The notes under the pieces are model-generated. The model saw only the letters and a list, made by a program, of their open reading frames with translations. It searched no databases and was not told where the DNA came from. Shown here piece by piece: positions 31,525 to 41,221 of a stretch of 64,000 nucleotides of DNA. Position numbers and translations under genes: made by a program. Positions within the stretch are counted from its first letter, which is position 1. Each line of letters begins with the position of its first letter. Origin of the DNA: Enterococcus sp. 9E7_DIV0242 (GTDB lineage: Bacteria > Bacillota > Bacilli > Lactobacillales > Enterococcaceae); NCBI RefSeq assembly GCF_002140975.2, contig NZ_CP147247.1, positions 2,605,001 through 2,669,000 on the forward strand. Reading direction: 5' to 3'.

Positions 31525-32910
31525 CTATTCTTTGCCTTCAAAATATGGAAAATCTTTGGCATAGCCTTCTTTATTGACTTGTCTAGATCGCGCAATAGCT
31601 AAATCGTAGGATTGAACATCATTTGTAATGGTTGAGCCCGCAGCAATCACTGAACGTTTAGCAATGGCCAATGGTGCAATCAAATTAGAACCCGAACCAA
31701 TAAAAGATTGATCACCAATTGTCACACGGTGCTTGTCTTTGCCATCATAGTTGACCAAAACAACGCCACAGCCAACATTGATATCCTTACCTAGGTCTGC
31801 ATCACCGATATAAGACAAATGCCCCACTTTTGTATCTTCATCGATCGAAGCATTCTTCACTTCAACAAAGTTTCCAATATGAGCTCGCTCACCAATTTCT
31901 GCATTTGGACGCAGATGAGCAAACGGTCCGATATCTGCGTGACTACTAATGACACTTTCCTCTACAACAGAGTGTGTAATTTTCACATTATCTTTGATTA
32001 TACTGTCAACAATCTCTGTTCCAGATCCAATAAAGCAATCTTCTCCGATCACTGTTCTCCCTTTGATACAGACCCCAGCTTCGATGATTGTATCTGAACC
32101 AATTACGACACCTTCATCAATATACGTATTCTCTGGATCGATAAAGGTCACACCATTCGTCATGTGCATCAAATTCAAGCGCTTGTACATGATTTTATTG
32201 GCTTTTGCCAAAGCAATACGGTCATTGATTCCCATCGCTTCATCGAAATCATCCATGCGATAAGCGGCAATTGTTGCACCATCACGTTTCATGATTTCAA
32301 TAATATCTGTCAGATAGTACTCCCCTTGCGCGTTGTTGGTATCGATTTTGGAAAGTGCCGCAAATAACGCTTCATTATCAAAGCAGAACGTACCTGTATT
32401 GATTTCTTTGACTCTTGCTTCTTCTTCTGACGCATCCTTTTGTTCAACAATTTTCTCTACAATCCCTAAATGATCACGAATGATTCGACCATACCCTGTT
32501 GGATTGTCTGCTTGTGCAGTTAGTATCGTTGCACTGGCATTTTTTCCTTGATGATAGTCAAAGAGGTTCGTCAGCGTATCCGCTGTCAACAATGGTGTAT
32601 CTCCTGTGATTACTAAGGTTGTTCCCTTTTTACCTTCTAGAAGCTCTGCTGCCTGCATAACCGCATGACCAGTTCCCAGCTGTTCTTTCTGTAGCGCATA
32701 ATGGGTACGATTGCCCAAATGCTCTTTTATTGCGTCTGCTCCATGCCCTACGATCGTTACGATTTCAGAGGGATTTGTTTGTTCTACTTGATCGACAATG
32801 TGTTCTACCATCGGTTTACCAGCTACAGAATGAAGCACCTTATATAATTTTGATTTCATACGTGTACCTTTACCGGCAGCTAAAATAATAACGTATCTGC
32901 TGTTTTCCAT
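31525..32910 (-). CDS. glmU: Bifunctional GlmU: N-acetyltransferase/uridyltransferase
   Basis: Makes UDP-GlcNAc from GlcN-1-P. 461 aa. The uridyltransferase half starts with [11 protein letters not shown]; the left-handed beta-helix half carries hexapeptide repeats and the acetyltransferase site ([13 protein letters not shown], then GNFVEVKNA). The ATG at 32910 follows taggag; the GTG at 32919 lies inside that site. Confidence 0.96.
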   Translation of the reverse strand: MENSRYVIILAAGKGTRMKSKLYKVLHSVAGKPMVEHIVDQVEQTNPSEIVTIVGHGADAIKEHLGNRTHYALQKEQLGTGHAVMQAAELLEGKKGTTLVITGDTPLLTADTLTNLFDYHQGKNASATILTAQADNPTGYGRIIRDHLGIVEKIVEQKDASEEEARVKEINTGTFCFDNEALFAALSKIDTNNAQGEYYLTDIIEIMKRDGATIAAYRMDDFDEAMGINDRIALAKANKIMYKRLNLMHMTNGVTFIDPENTYIDEGVVIGSDTIIEAGVCIKGRTVIGEDCFIGSGTEIVDSIIKDNVKITHSVVEESVISSHADIGPFAHLRPNAEIGERAHIGNFVEVKNASIDEDTKVGHLSYIGDADLGKDINVGCGVVLVNYDGKDKHRVTIGDQSFIGSGSNLIAPLAIAKRSVIAAGSTITNDVQSYDLAIARSRQVNKEGYAKDFPYFEGKE

Positions 32911-32968
32911 CTTCGACACTCCTAAAATTTATCATATCCGTATCTATCACGGATGTGTATTCCTTCTT

Positions 32969-32997
32969 AGTTTAGCTTACGAGACTATCTTTTTCAA
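32969..32997 (-). promoter_or_regulatory. glmU promoter
   Basis: Minus strand TTGAAA (complement at 32992-32997), 17-base spacer, TAAACT (complement at 32969-32974). Confidence 0.55.
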
Positions 32998-33174
32998 CCA
33001 AACCAATTCAGAAATATCATAGACCAATTAGTAGAGAATGAACATGGACTCACTCGGGATCAGGTAATAAATCAAATCTTAAGTTCGCTTCATACTTAAA
33101 TACAACTAAAACTTCTGTCTTAGGGATGAGACACAACTCAACTCCTACGCTCTATCTATACTATACCTAAAGGC

Positions 33175-33275
33175 GAATAAATAGTGTTCCCAAAGCAACT
33201 CTTTCGAAAACAAGCCGAATCATCCCCAAAATAGGTCAGGCTATTTCTCGGAGCTAGGCGCTTTTGTCACAATCT
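33175..33275. repeat. Dispersed intergenic repeat, copy C
   Basis: Degenerate copy of the repeat family. The block aataaatagtgttcc matches copy B (aataaatggtgttcc), the central aagccgaatcatccccaaaatagg matches copy D, and it ends gcgcttttgtcacaatc, like copy B's cgcttctgtcacaacc. No gene in 33103-33318. Confidence 0.7.
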
Positions 33276-33318
33276 TTGTCATTCAAAAATACAGCTAGAC
33301 CATTACACCCCTACTTTT

Positions 33319-34407
33319 TCACTTAGTGCTTCGTTTGCTTTTGGGTCTCTTTTTTCGTTTCTTCTGTTTTCTAAGCTGTTCCTGTTGAAGAACCAGTGCC
33401 CGCTGACGTCTTATAAAATAAAAAACGAGAACTGCTAAAACAGCCACTACCCCTAATAAAAGATACAAAAAACGATCATCCTTTACATTATTTGAAGTTA
33501 ATCCCAATGCAGATTTATTTACTTCTTCTGCATTATCCTTAGTGACAGTAAATGATTCTTTAAATTCCCATTTATTTCCATCTTGATCAGCAGCAGATAG
33601 TATCAGTTCATACTCTCCAGCCTCTAACGCTTGATCTTCCCACGAAATTGCGTAGTCAAAATTAGAATTAGGAGCCATAGAAAGTCCCTGCTTTTCAGCC
33701 GTTTTTAGTACCTGTTCTTGCCCTTTTTTGCGAACAGTGGCTTTGATATCCAGCTCTTTTATATTGATGGGCTGTGTATTCTGTAAATTAACGGACATCT
33801 GCGGACGATAATTTTTTAAATCTGGTGTGATCCCTGTCAGCTTTAGCTCAGGGGTAATATTTTCTTCTTGCTCACGCAATACGACACCCAACGCGTAAGA
33901 ATATGTATTATTGATTTGTCCATCTGTTCTTTCTGGTGTCTCCTGTCGAACATGGAATCCACCCAATATCATCCCTTTAAACGATTCTTTGGGAACTGTT
34001 ACTTTAAATACAGCCAACGCATTACTATTCGGACCTACTGTTATCGTTTCGTCATGCGCGACAAGGTCAGAAAAAGCATGATTCAGTGTACTATCACGTT
34101 CCTGCTCTTTATCCGGACGTGTGTAATCAATAATACCATTACTATTGGTAATAGCTGTATTTGCTTCAAGAATAAATGTTTGTTCCTTATCTGAAGAATT
34201 GAATATATTGACCGTCAGCTCTTGCTCTTGGCCTGGGGTAACGATCAAATCAAAATATGTAGAGTTGCCTTCTCGTTGATTTTCTGGAAGATTCGCACTA
34301 ATGGAATAGTCCACATTATTTTCTGAAGCATTTCCTGTATATGCGTAACCAAATAACCAAACCAACGAAAAAATACCGACAATTGTCATTACGTGTTTGT
34401 TTTTCAT
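33319..34407 (-). CDS. DUF916/DUF3324 WxL-interacting protein
   Basis: Surface protein of 362 aa. A signal peptide is followed by a DUF916 peptidoglycan-binding beta domain (YSISANLPENQ, VTPGQEQELTVNIFN) and a DUF3324 domain, then a C-terminal membrane helix and a Lys/Arg-rich tail (KKRKKRPKSKRSTK). Such proteins partner WxL proteins at the wall. Last gene of the WxL operon. A hairpin at 34436-34468 separates it from the upstream gene. Confidence 0.88.
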   Translation of the reverse strand: MKNKHVMTIVGIFSLVWLFGYAYTGNASENNVDYSISANLPENQREGNSTYFDLIVTPGQEQELTVNIFNSSDKEQTFILEANTAITNSNGIIDYTRPDKEQERDSTLNHAFSDLVAHDETITVGPNSNALAVFKVTVPKESFKGMILGGFHVRQETPERTDGQINNTYSYALGVVLREQEENITPELKLTGITPDLKNYRPQMSVNLQNTQPINIKELDIKATVRKKGQEQVLKTAEKQGLSMAPNSNFDYAISWEDQALEAGEYELILSAADQDGNKWEFKESFTVTKDNAEEVNKSALGLTSNNVKDDRFLYLLLGVVAVLAVLVFYFIRRQRALVLQQEQLRKQKKRKKRPKSKRSTK

Positions 34408-34435
34408 AACATTCCCTTTCTATCCATAAAACAGA

Positions 34436-34468
34436 CTGTCTCTTTTGCTAGATCAGCAAAGGAGACAG
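34436..34468 (-). terminator. Intercistronic hairpin in WxL operon
   Basis: Imperfect arms CTGTCTC-TTTTGCT and AGCAAA-GGAGACAG between the WxL gene and the DUF916 gene. The following T-run on the minus strand is short, so partial termination or mRNA end protection is likely. Confidence 0.55.
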
Positions 34469-34561
34469 CCAGTTGCAAGACAGAGTCCGTTTAACACATA
34501 CGTTTCCCTCTATCTCGTCTTACACACTTAGAGTTTCTGACAGCTACTTAGAATAGTGGAA

Positions 34562-35137
34562 CTAGATGCCGCTAACTAATGTATAATCGATTGTTCCGCT
34601 GTAATTGCCCTTTACAGCTGTTTCCGCAACTGATATTTTTGCTGCTGCCGGTGCAAATGTCGTATTCCCTCTTCCAACAGATGCACGCCCAACAATGTCA
34701 GCAGTTCCCAAAATATTGACCTCATTGCTGACTGTTACACTATTCTCAGCAGCTGTTGTTGGTGTACCCAATGTCAACTTGAATGCTGTTGTCGGCAAAG
34801 CAATGTCACTAGACGTTTTCAATGCTGAGGCCACAGCAGTTACACGCCAAGGAAGTGATGTATCACTATTTTCCAATCCACGTCTATCATCAACTGCCAC
34901 AGGTGTTGAACTTGTTGCCTTCAGTTCGTAAAGACCATTGACCGCATCAGTAGATAAGTCTAATTCACCAAATGTCATTGCTCCGCCTGCAGAAAGTTTG
35001 AATACAGGTGTGTTTCCGTTGTTTCCACCATCATCAACACCAACTGTTGTTGTTGTTTGATTCACTGCATAAGCAGAAGGTCCTGCCAATAGTGCTGCTC
35101 CTAAAAGTAACGCGCTTAATCCAATAATTGTTTTCAT
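34562..35137 (-). CDS. WxL-domain-like secreted protein
   Basis: Secreted protein of 191 aa. Signal peptide to about residue 24 (PSAYAV), then a beta-rich WxL-type domain covering the rest. The proximal motif is PWRVTA (W-x-V) and the distal motif is IDYTLVSG (Y-x-L), so both differ from canonical WxL. It should bind the wall noncovalently. Middle of the WxL operon. Start ATG with ggagg. Confidence 0.75.
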   Translation of the reverse strand: MKTIIGLSALLLGAALLAGPSAYAVNQTTTTVGVDDGGNNGNTPVFKLSAGGAMTFGELDLSTDAVNGLYELKATSSTPVAVDDRRGLENSDTSLPWRVTAVASALKTSSDIALPTTAFKLTLGTPTTAAENSVTVSNEVNILGTADIVGRASVGRGNTTFAPAAAKISVAETAVKGNYSGTIDYTLVSGI

Positions 35138-35168
35138 TATGTGTTCCCTCCAAAATTAATAAATGTGA

Positions 35169-35732
35169 TTATATACTATCTACTAACAACCAAGTTTTTT
35201 CCGAATGAAAAGTGCCTTGTGGTTGATTTGGTGGTAAATAAAGCCAAATATCCGAAGCCTTGATTGTGTAGGTAAATATCCCTTTTTCTGTTCCTTCACT
35301 GACAAGAACCTTACTGAATTCCTCTCCCTCTGTATTACTGTCAGAGGAATATTCTTGTCCAATGATCGTTGCTTTTTCTGCTGAAACCTTACCGATCCCC
35401 AGGTGGTAACTTATACCTTGTAGCTTCTCTTTCTTTTCATTGATAAACGGAGACAACTTCAAGTTCAGCTGCCAAGGAGAGGCCGCGGCTCTGGAATCTT
35501 CCAACTCAAGAACCAGGTCTGTCGCTGCATAATAATTATCCGCTGATTTTCTCAGCACCTTTTCTCCAAATCCTACATAACTGATTCTGTTTATTCTCAA
35601 GCTACCGGAGGATGCTCCGGAGTCTGTCACAGAAACATGTGTGTTTTCCGTGCTCTCACCATAAACAGGCCGTATGATGAATGATAGAATCATGACAAAC
35701 AAAGCAACGCAGACTTTACTGCTTTTCATCAT
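35169..35732 (-). CDS. WxL-domain surface protein
   Basis: Secreted protein of 187 aa. Signal peptide to about residue 25 (RPVYGES), then one WxL domain with canonical motifs PWQLNL and KTWLLVDSI. Its start overlaps the end of the LPXTG gene, implying coupling. Noncovalent wall attachment is inferred. Confidence 0.78.
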   Translation of the reverse strand: MMKSSKVCVALFVMILSFIIRPVYGESTENTHVSVTDSGASSGSLRINRISYVGFGEKVLRKSADNYYAATDLVLELEDSRAAASPWQLNLKLSPFINEKKEKLQGISYHLGIGKVSAEKATIIGQEYSSDSNTEGEEFSKVLVSEGTEKGIFTYTIKASDIWLYLPPNQPQGTFHSEKTWLLVDSI

Positions 35733-36024
35733 AACTGAACCATCTCCTCTTCACACAGAGCAAACCAATAATTCCGATGCCTAGAAGGATATATTGTCCT
35801 TGTATCTTTTCTCCTGTTTTCGGAAGATCCTCATTAGTATAGCTATATGTTTTATTCTTAGAAGCTGAAGCTTGCGACTCGGAAGATGAAACGGATTCTT
35901 CTTGTTGGATAGTGATACCGACTGTACTCTTCCCTCCAGTTGCTTCTACCGGATGAGCAGGCATTGAGAACAGAAGAAATAGGGAGATAACCAGATAGTT
36001 CAAACGTTTTTTTCCTTTTTTCAT
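35716..36024 (-). CDS. Small LPXTG-anchored protein of WxL operon
   Basis: 102 aa. Signal peptide, short Ser-rich linker (QEESVSSSESQASASKN), sorting signal LPKTGE, hydrophobic helix and KRRWF tail. Tiny LPXTG proteins are usual members of WxL clusters; the role is unknown. The ATG at 36024 has aaagga at good distance; the ATG at 36036 has none. Confidence 0.8.
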   Translation of the reverse strand: MKKGKKRLNYLVISLFLLFSMPAHPVEATGGKSTVGITIQQEESVSSSESQASASKNKTYSYTNEDLPKTGEKIQGQYILLGIGIIGLLCVKRRWFSYDEKQ

Positions 36025-36045
36025 TCCTCTACACATCCTTTACTC

Positions 36046-38211
36046 TCATAGACCATCCTGAAGGGTCCAGTTGATTGTCGCTGAGTAACTGCCCTTAATC
36101 ACTGTATCTCGAACCTGAAGTAAAATCCCTTCATTTTCCTGCCACGTTTTAGTGAGCGAACCATTTTGGCGAATGGTAATCAGCTGCTCATTAGGGTAAT
36201 TATTGTCCGTACCTCCTGCACCAACTTCCGAATTGAACAGCTTTCCTGAAAAGCTCTGCACTTTCCCTTCCACCGTCATTGGTTGTTGAAGCGTGGCCTG
36301 TAAAATCCATGGTGAAGCGGAGGTCGATCGAAAATCAGCGACTTCTACTGTCATTTTATTTCCCGATGCACGTTCATACTCCTTCTTACCATTTTCGATT
36401 TGATTAATTGCGACTTCGCCAAAATCAAGGATGTCGGGTACTGAAACCAAGGTTAATGTGCCACGAACAGTAATATTCTTCGTAAGCTCATTCGACAGCT
36501 TTTGATTTTTATCTCGGGCTTTCACAGTCAGTCGATAGCTACCTGCAGAGAGTTTTCCGAAGTTTGCCTCAGCTGTTCCTTGTCCTAAATAACTACCTGA
36601 GTTATTTGTGTTGAAGCTCTGTTCTCTTTTCATATCCTCTGTCTGACTTGTACTCAAATCATCCAATGTAAACGAGACTATTCCCTCATCCAGAGCATTC
36701 CACTCTTCCCAGTTCACTTTTGCAGTAAAATCTTCTGTAATCGGTATCTGGTCGACGGCTTCCAGCTTCCGTAATTCTGGGGCTAGATTACTGTCCAAAT
36801 AGAATACCCCTGCGTGATGCATCTCAGACAATAGGCTCCCCATATTATTTTTTGCTATTACCGCTGTATCGCCACTATCGATTTGAAGCTGCAACGGTTT
36901 ACCGGATGTTTTTTCTCCGGGCTTCATTTTCACATCAAAAGCGACACTCAGTTGGTCACCTTTTATTAAAGACACCGGCTGCTTTCCTAAAAATAGCCAC
37001 CATCCTTGTTGCTGTTGAATCATTCCTTCAACAGGCTGACCATTTTTTAGTAAACGGACATTTGCTGTCTCTTGTGAGAATTGTATATTGGGATCGATTT
37101 TTTTCATGATTGTTACATCATTCAAGATCCCTGTCCCTTTGATATCATTCAACGTGACTTGGTAGGTCAGCTTTTGCTCTTCGGCTACGGTACGATCAAG
37201 AACTGATTCTCCGGATTCATTGACAATCGTCTCATCCACTCGTGTAAATATCGGTCTTGGAAACTCTTCAAAAGCCACACGAGCATCCATTTTTGCAGCA
37301 CCCGTGGACCCTGTAAATCCCCAATAAACAATATTTGTTCCAAAAATAAATTGCGTATCGAAGGAGATTGTTTTTTCCGGTAAATTATCCAACTTATACG
37401 TCAGCTGCTGTTGCCCTGAATCCCACTTAATCGAGAATTGATGCCAGCGATTATCACCAAATGTGTCTACTGCTTGTGCATCATTATGGTACTGAGTACG
37501 GGATGTCCCATTTTTACCATAAGTGTATTCTTTTCCCGGCATTCCCCATGCGATATGTCCATAAGGCTTGGTTCCATCATTACTGTTGGTTGTATCCTTA
37601 TCCATCCCAGTCTTATTGATATGGTTATCAAACTCAATTGCCAGAGAGTTCGTGATTGCGCCTTTTATTCCCCCAGTTGTATTCGCCTGTGCCCAAACAC
37701 CAAGCGATGCACCACCACCAAAAGTATTATTTCCTCTGGATGATTTGGCGAATGCATTCTTCCCCTCCGGATCGGCATGCATCACAAATGCCATACCATC
37801 TCCAACTTTTTTTTCTTCCGGCTTGGTCCCACTTTCCGGATCTTTTCCGAAATAAAGCCACATGCTCGTTGAAAAATCATAATTTAGGTCCATACGAAAA
37901 CCATCTTCCGACCAAATAGCTCCATTTCCAAAAGTCGTGCCTCTCTTCGTCACATTCACAATGTCATACCCATCCATATTCGTCACATTACTTACGACAC
38001 CTTGACCAGAAGTAACGGGATGAAAATAATTGTCTAATTTAATTAGGCGGTCTTTGACTTGATTAATATCGGAAATACCACCTAATGCACTGTATGGGAC
38101 TATTTTTCTGCTTCCAGTATCAGAAGATTCCCCTTCAGCTGAAATTGGGATTGAAAATAGGAATACAAAAAAAAGAATGACGACCATTCCCTTTGATTTT
38201 TTCATTTTCAA
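36046..38211 (-). CDS. L-type lectin-domain WxL surface protein
   Basis: Large surface protein of about 721 aa, first gene of the WxL operon. After a signal peptide comes an L-type lectin-like domain (about residues 40-305; GDGMAFVMHAD, GGGASLGVWAQ, LAIEFDNHIN). A DUF11-like or Ig-like middle follows (TYQVTLNDIKGTGIL), then a C-terminal WxL domain with SPWILQATL and INWTLQDGL. Glycan binding is inferred. The start is uncertain: ggagg sits about 11 bases before a TTG (38211) and 17 before an ATG (38205); I chose TTG. Downstream genes follow in tight order. Confidence 0.82.
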   Translation of the reverse strand: MKMKKSKGMVVILFFVFLFSIPISAEGESSDTGSRKIVPYSALGGISDINQVKDRLIKLDNYFHPVTSGQGVVSNVTNMDGYDIVNVTKRGTTFGNGAIWSEDGFRMDLNYDFSTSMWLYFGKDPESGTKPEEKKVGDGMAFVMHADPEGKNAFAKSSRGNNTFGGGASLGVWAQANTTGGIKGAITNSLAIEFDNHINKTGMDKDTTNSNDGTKPYGHIAWGMPGKEYTYGKNGTSRTQYHNDAQAVDTFGDNRWHQFSIKWDSGQQQLTYKLDNLPEKTISFDTQFIFGTNIVYWGFTGSTGAAKMDARVAFEEFPRPIFTRVDETIVNESGESVLDRTVAEEQKLTYQVTLNDIKGTGILNDVTIMKKIDPNIQFSQETANVRLLKNGQPVEGMIQQQQGWWLFLGKQPVSLIKGDQLSVAFDVKMKPGEKTSGKPLQLQIDSGDTAVIAKNNMGSLLSEMHHAGVFYLDSNLAPELRKLEAVDQIPITEDFTAKVNWEEWNALDEGIVSFTLDDLSTSQTEDMKREQSFNTNNSGSYLGQGTAEANFGKLSAGSYRLTVKARDKNQKLSNELTKNITVRGTLTLVSVPDILDFGEVAINQIENGKKEYERASGNKMTVEVADFRSTSASPWILQATLQQPMTVEGKVQSFSGKLFNSEVGAGGTDNNYPNEQLITIRQNGSLTKTWQENEGILLQVRDTVIKGSYSATINWTLQDGL

Positions 38212-38265
38212 AAAAGTAATTCCCTCCTTTCTCAAAAATATTTGGTTGTCTCAACTGACTCAATC

Positions 38266-38294
38266 AGTATATAGTCCGTTTTTCCAAATAACAA
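38266..38294 (-). promoter_or_regulatory. WxL operon promoter candidate
   Basis: Minus strand TTGTTA (complement at 38289-38294), 17-base spacer, TATACT (complement at 38266-38271). An ACTGA...TCAGT inverted repeat overlaps the start region. A 14-base palindrome AAAAGGCGCCTTTT lies upstream at 38370-38383. Confidence 0.5.
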
Positions 38295-38503
38295 ATAGGT
38301 CAATTAAAATGTACATCCAGATTACTTTCTAATCAAATCATTATTTTTTAAGTGTTTTTCTAATAATAAAAAAGGCGCCTTTTAAAAAACACTAGTTATC
38401 CCTTGTTTATTAATAATATCAACGATAAAACCTTTACAAAAACCATGACAAAAAATTTGTTACATCCTTCACACATCGTTCTTGATTTGTTATTTATAAA
38501 CAA

Positions 38504-38537
38504 AAAACTTTCCCTTTTTTTAAAAAGGGAAAGTTTT
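38504..38537 (-). terminator. purR terminator
   Basis: Near-perfect 16-base arms AAAACTTTCCCTTTTT and AAAAAGGGAAAGTTTT with a two-base loop, followed on the minus strand by TTTTTT-containing sequence. It is about 110 bases past the purR stop; the intervening sequence shows no gene. Confidence 0.78.
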
Positions 38538-38648
38538 CTTAATTATTACGATTTAATAATTGTTGTATTTTTTTACTTTTTTTATAGTTTTTTTCTATCG
38601 AAAATCACAATAGCCTAAAATAACTAGATAAACACAGATGATAAAAAA

Positions 38649-39467
38649 TCAGTCTTTGAAATAGTTGCCGGGAACAACATTGATTGTTTTCGTTTGAGTG
38701 TCCACGTCTTTTACATACAGCAGTGAAGTATAATCATTGATTGCCCTTTGACCATTAAATTTGGATTCAGCAAATACGGTGATACCAACCAACTCTGCTT
38801 CAAATTCTTCGATCAAACTCTTCATTCCGTTGACCGTTCCGCCGCCTTTCATGAAATCATCGACAACAAGTACTCTTGACCCACGAGCCAAGCTACGCTT
38901 AGACAGTTCCATTTTTTCGATCCGCTCAGATGAACCCGATACATAATTCACACTTACAGTTGAACCCTCTGTGATTTTCGAATCTCTACGAACAATGACA
39001 AATGGAACATTCAAGTAATAAGAAACGGCCTGCGCAATCGGCACACCTTTTGTTGCTACTGTCATTACCGCATCTACTTTTTGATCCAAATACATCGACG
39101 CAATCACACGCCCAATCTGACGTAACAAGTCCGGTTGCCCCAACAGATCAGATAAGTAGACATAGCCTCCTGGTAATAAACGGTCTTGCTCAGAGAGACG
39201 ATCTCCCAGCCCCATGATGAATTGCTTCGCCTCTTCATATGGAATCTTTGGAATGAACTGTACGCCACCAGCTGCTCCCGGAACAGTTTCCAACAAGCCA
39301 GTACCTCTCTGCTGGAATGTCTTTTTGATAATCGCTAAATCTTCACTGATGGAAGACTTCGCGGATTGATATCTTTCTGCAAAAAAAGTCAACGAGACTA
39401 ATTTATGTGGATGATCCAACAAATAATGAGTCATGTCAATCAAACGTTCACTTCTGCGTGTTTTCAA
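38649..39467 (-). CDS. purR: Purine operon regulator PurR (PRPP-responsive)
   Basis: 272 aa. N-terminal winged helix (KTRRSERLIDMTHYLL), then a PRTase-like domain with PRPP motif VLVVDDFMKGGGTV. It regulates purine genes in response to PRPP. The start is assigned to TTG at 39467 because an aaggaag site is 8 bases upstream and the resulting MKTRRSERL N-terminus aligns with Bacillus PurR. A GTG at 39476 abuts that site. It sits between the adc operon and the WxL operon; in related genomes purR is close to glmU. Confidence 0.93.
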   Translation of the reverse strand: MKTRRSERLIDMTHYLLDHPHKLVSLTFFAERYQSAKSSISEDLAIIKKTFQQRGTGLLETVPGAAGGVQFIPKIPYEEAKQFIMGLGDRLSEQDRLLPGGYVYLSDLLGQPDLLRQIGRVIASMYLDQKVDAVMTVATKGVPIAQAVSYYLNVPFVIVRRDSKITEGSTVSVNYVSGSSERIEKMELSKRSLARGSRVLVVDDFMKGGGTVNGMKSLIEEFEAELVGITVFAESKFNGQRAINDYTSLLYVKDVDTQTKTINVVPGNYFKD

Positions 39468-39578
39468 ATTTGTCACTTCCTTTTCTCTCTATCGTTCCCT
39501 ATTATAAGGGTTTAGACTAAAAAATTCGAGCATTTTAGGAAAAAAAACTAAAATAGTTCGCTATTTATAGAAAAAAAA

Positions 39579-39620
39579 AGAAGATAGATGGCCTAACTTT
39601 CGTTTTTCCATCTATCTTCT
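39579..39620 (-). terminator. adc operon terminator
   Basis: Arms AGAAGATAGATGG and CCATCTATCTTCT, followed on the minus strand by a T-run of nine. It lies just past the permease stop. Confidence 0.88.
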
Positions 39621-39623
39621 CTA

Positions 39624-40460
39624 TTAACGCGCTTTGATTTTTCTATTTCTTAATGTGACAGTGACCAGGTATCGAATGATATTGATGAGTAGAAAAATAC
39701 CGATAAAGGTCAATGTAATCGTTGCACTTGGCGGTGTTTCCAAATAATACGAACCCGTCAATCCTGTAAGCATTCCTATCAATCCAACAACCGTACTGAT
39801 TAGAATCACTGAATTGAAGCCTTTCCCAATTCTCATCCCTGTTGCCGCAGGAAGTACCATAATCGCAGAGATCAATAACGCCCCGGCAATCGGGATCATC
39901 ACGGCAATCGCCACACCGGTGATCACATTAAAAAGCATCGACATCCAACGAATCGGCAAGCCGTCCACATGAGCTGTATCCTCATCGAAGGTCAGCACAT
40001 ACATAGGCCGTTTGAACAGAAAGAATAAGACAATCAGTACGACGAATAAAATCGCCAAAACCACGACCTGCTCCCATGTGATCGTTACGATAGACCCAAA
40101 CAGATAAGACTGAATACTTGTCGCAGAATTCCCACTGTTCATATTCATCAGGACCAACGCCAACGCTAATCCACCGGACATTAAAATCGCGATGGAAATC
40201 TCAGAATAGGTGCTGTAAATCGTTCGCAGATACTCTAAAATCACTGCAGCAATAATTACGACGACCAAGGTCATAATACTCGGACTCAAATTGAAAAACA
40301 GCCCTAACGCGACACCTGCCAATGACACGTGCGAAAGCGTGTCTGCCATCAATGACTGCCTGCGGATCACTAGAAAAACACCCAGCATCGGCGCAATCAC
40401 TGAAATAAACCCAGCGGCCAAAAAGGCCCGTCTCATGAACTCATATGAAAACATCTCCAT
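39624..40460 (-). CDS. adcB: Zn ABC transporter permease AdcB (ZnuB)
   Basis: Membrane subunit of 278 aa with about eight helices. Family segments: [19 protein letters not shown] and [14 protein letters not shown]. It overlaps the end of the ATPase gene; an aaggagg site precedes the ATG. Zinc specificity is inferred from the Zur-type box and the His-rich AdcA. Confidence 0.9.
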   Translation of the reverse strand: MEMFSYEFMRRAFLAAGFISVIAPMLGVFLVIRRQSLMADTLSHVSLAGVALGLFFNLSPSIMTLVVVIIAAVILEYLRTIYSTYSEISIAILMSGGLALALVLMNMNSGNSATSIQSYLFGSIVTITWEQVVVLAILFVVLIVLFFLFKRPMYVLTFDEDTAHVDGLPIRWMSMLFNVITGVAIAVMIPIAGALLISAIMVLPAATGMRIGKGFNSVILISTVVGLIGMLTGLTGSYYLETPPSATITLTFIGIFLLINIIRYLVTVTLRNRKIKAR

Positions 40461-41113
40461 TGGGAATCCTCCTTCCGGACCAAACGGATTTGTCGGTCTG
40501 CATACGCCTTAATATCCTCATGGTCGTGAGTAATCATCAGAATCGATTTGCCATGATCATGGGCATTATGCCTCAACAGACGGTAAAACTCGTTACGGGA
40601 TTCCTCATCCATCCCTGTGGTCGGTTCATCCAAGATAAATAAATCCGGATCTGTCGCAAAAATTCGTGCTAAGCTGATTCGTTGCTTCTGACCGCCCGAA
40701 AGCTCGCCAATCCTCTTATTGCGCATATTCCACATGCCAACAGCCTTCAGTGCTTTTTCGACATGCAGTGTATCTTTTTCTGACAACCGCTTAAACCATT
40801 TCCCTCTTGGATAACGTCCGGACTGAACCAGCTCCAGAACAGTGCTTGGGAAACCTGCATTGAATGACGCAACTTGCTGCGGAATATAGCCTATGCTGAT
40901 TTTCTTCCCCTCTGCATTTTTATCCGCGATGGAAACTGTACCACTAGTTGGCTTGAGCAATCCCATCGTACTCTTTATCAAGGTTGATTTTGCAGCCCCG
41001 TTTTCTCCAGTCAAAATAACAAATTCACCAGGATCAACATGGTAAGAAACATCTTCCAATACCGGCTCATCGTCGTAATAGAACGTTAAATTTTTTACTT
41101 CAATATAATGCAT
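40433..41113 (-). CDS. adcC: Zn ABC transporter ATPase AdcC (ZnuC)
   Basis: ATPase of 226 aa. Walker A is GENGAAKST (Ala replaces the usual Gly after Ala), the signature is LSGGQKQR, Walker B is LFILDEP and the H-loop is THDHED. It follows adcA after about 108 bases and overlaps adcB. Confidence 0.92.
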   Translation of the reverse strand: MHYIEVKNLTFYYDDEPVLEDVSYHVDPGEFVILTGENGAAKSTLIKSTMGLLKPTSGTVSIADKNAEGKKISIGYIPQQVASFNAGFPSTVLELVQSGRYPRGKWFKRLSEKDTLHVEKALKAVGMWNMRNKRIGELSGGQKQRISLARIFATDPDLFILDEPTTGMDEESRNEFYRLLRHNAHDHGKSILMITHDHEDIKAYADRQIRLVRKEDSQWRCFHMSS

Positions 41114-41221
41114 CTTACTGTAATGCCTCCTTCTTGATACACGAAAAATCAGCCTAATGTTCTTTCTTCATCCTTTTCCACATAAACAGGAAAAAAGACA
41201 GTCGATCATGTATTTATCCTC

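Noticed and set aside
38370..38383. 14-base palindrome AAAAGGCGCCTTTT
   Set aside because: Short, and AT-rich flanks produce such palindromes by chance; no gene end or clear promoter is tied to it.
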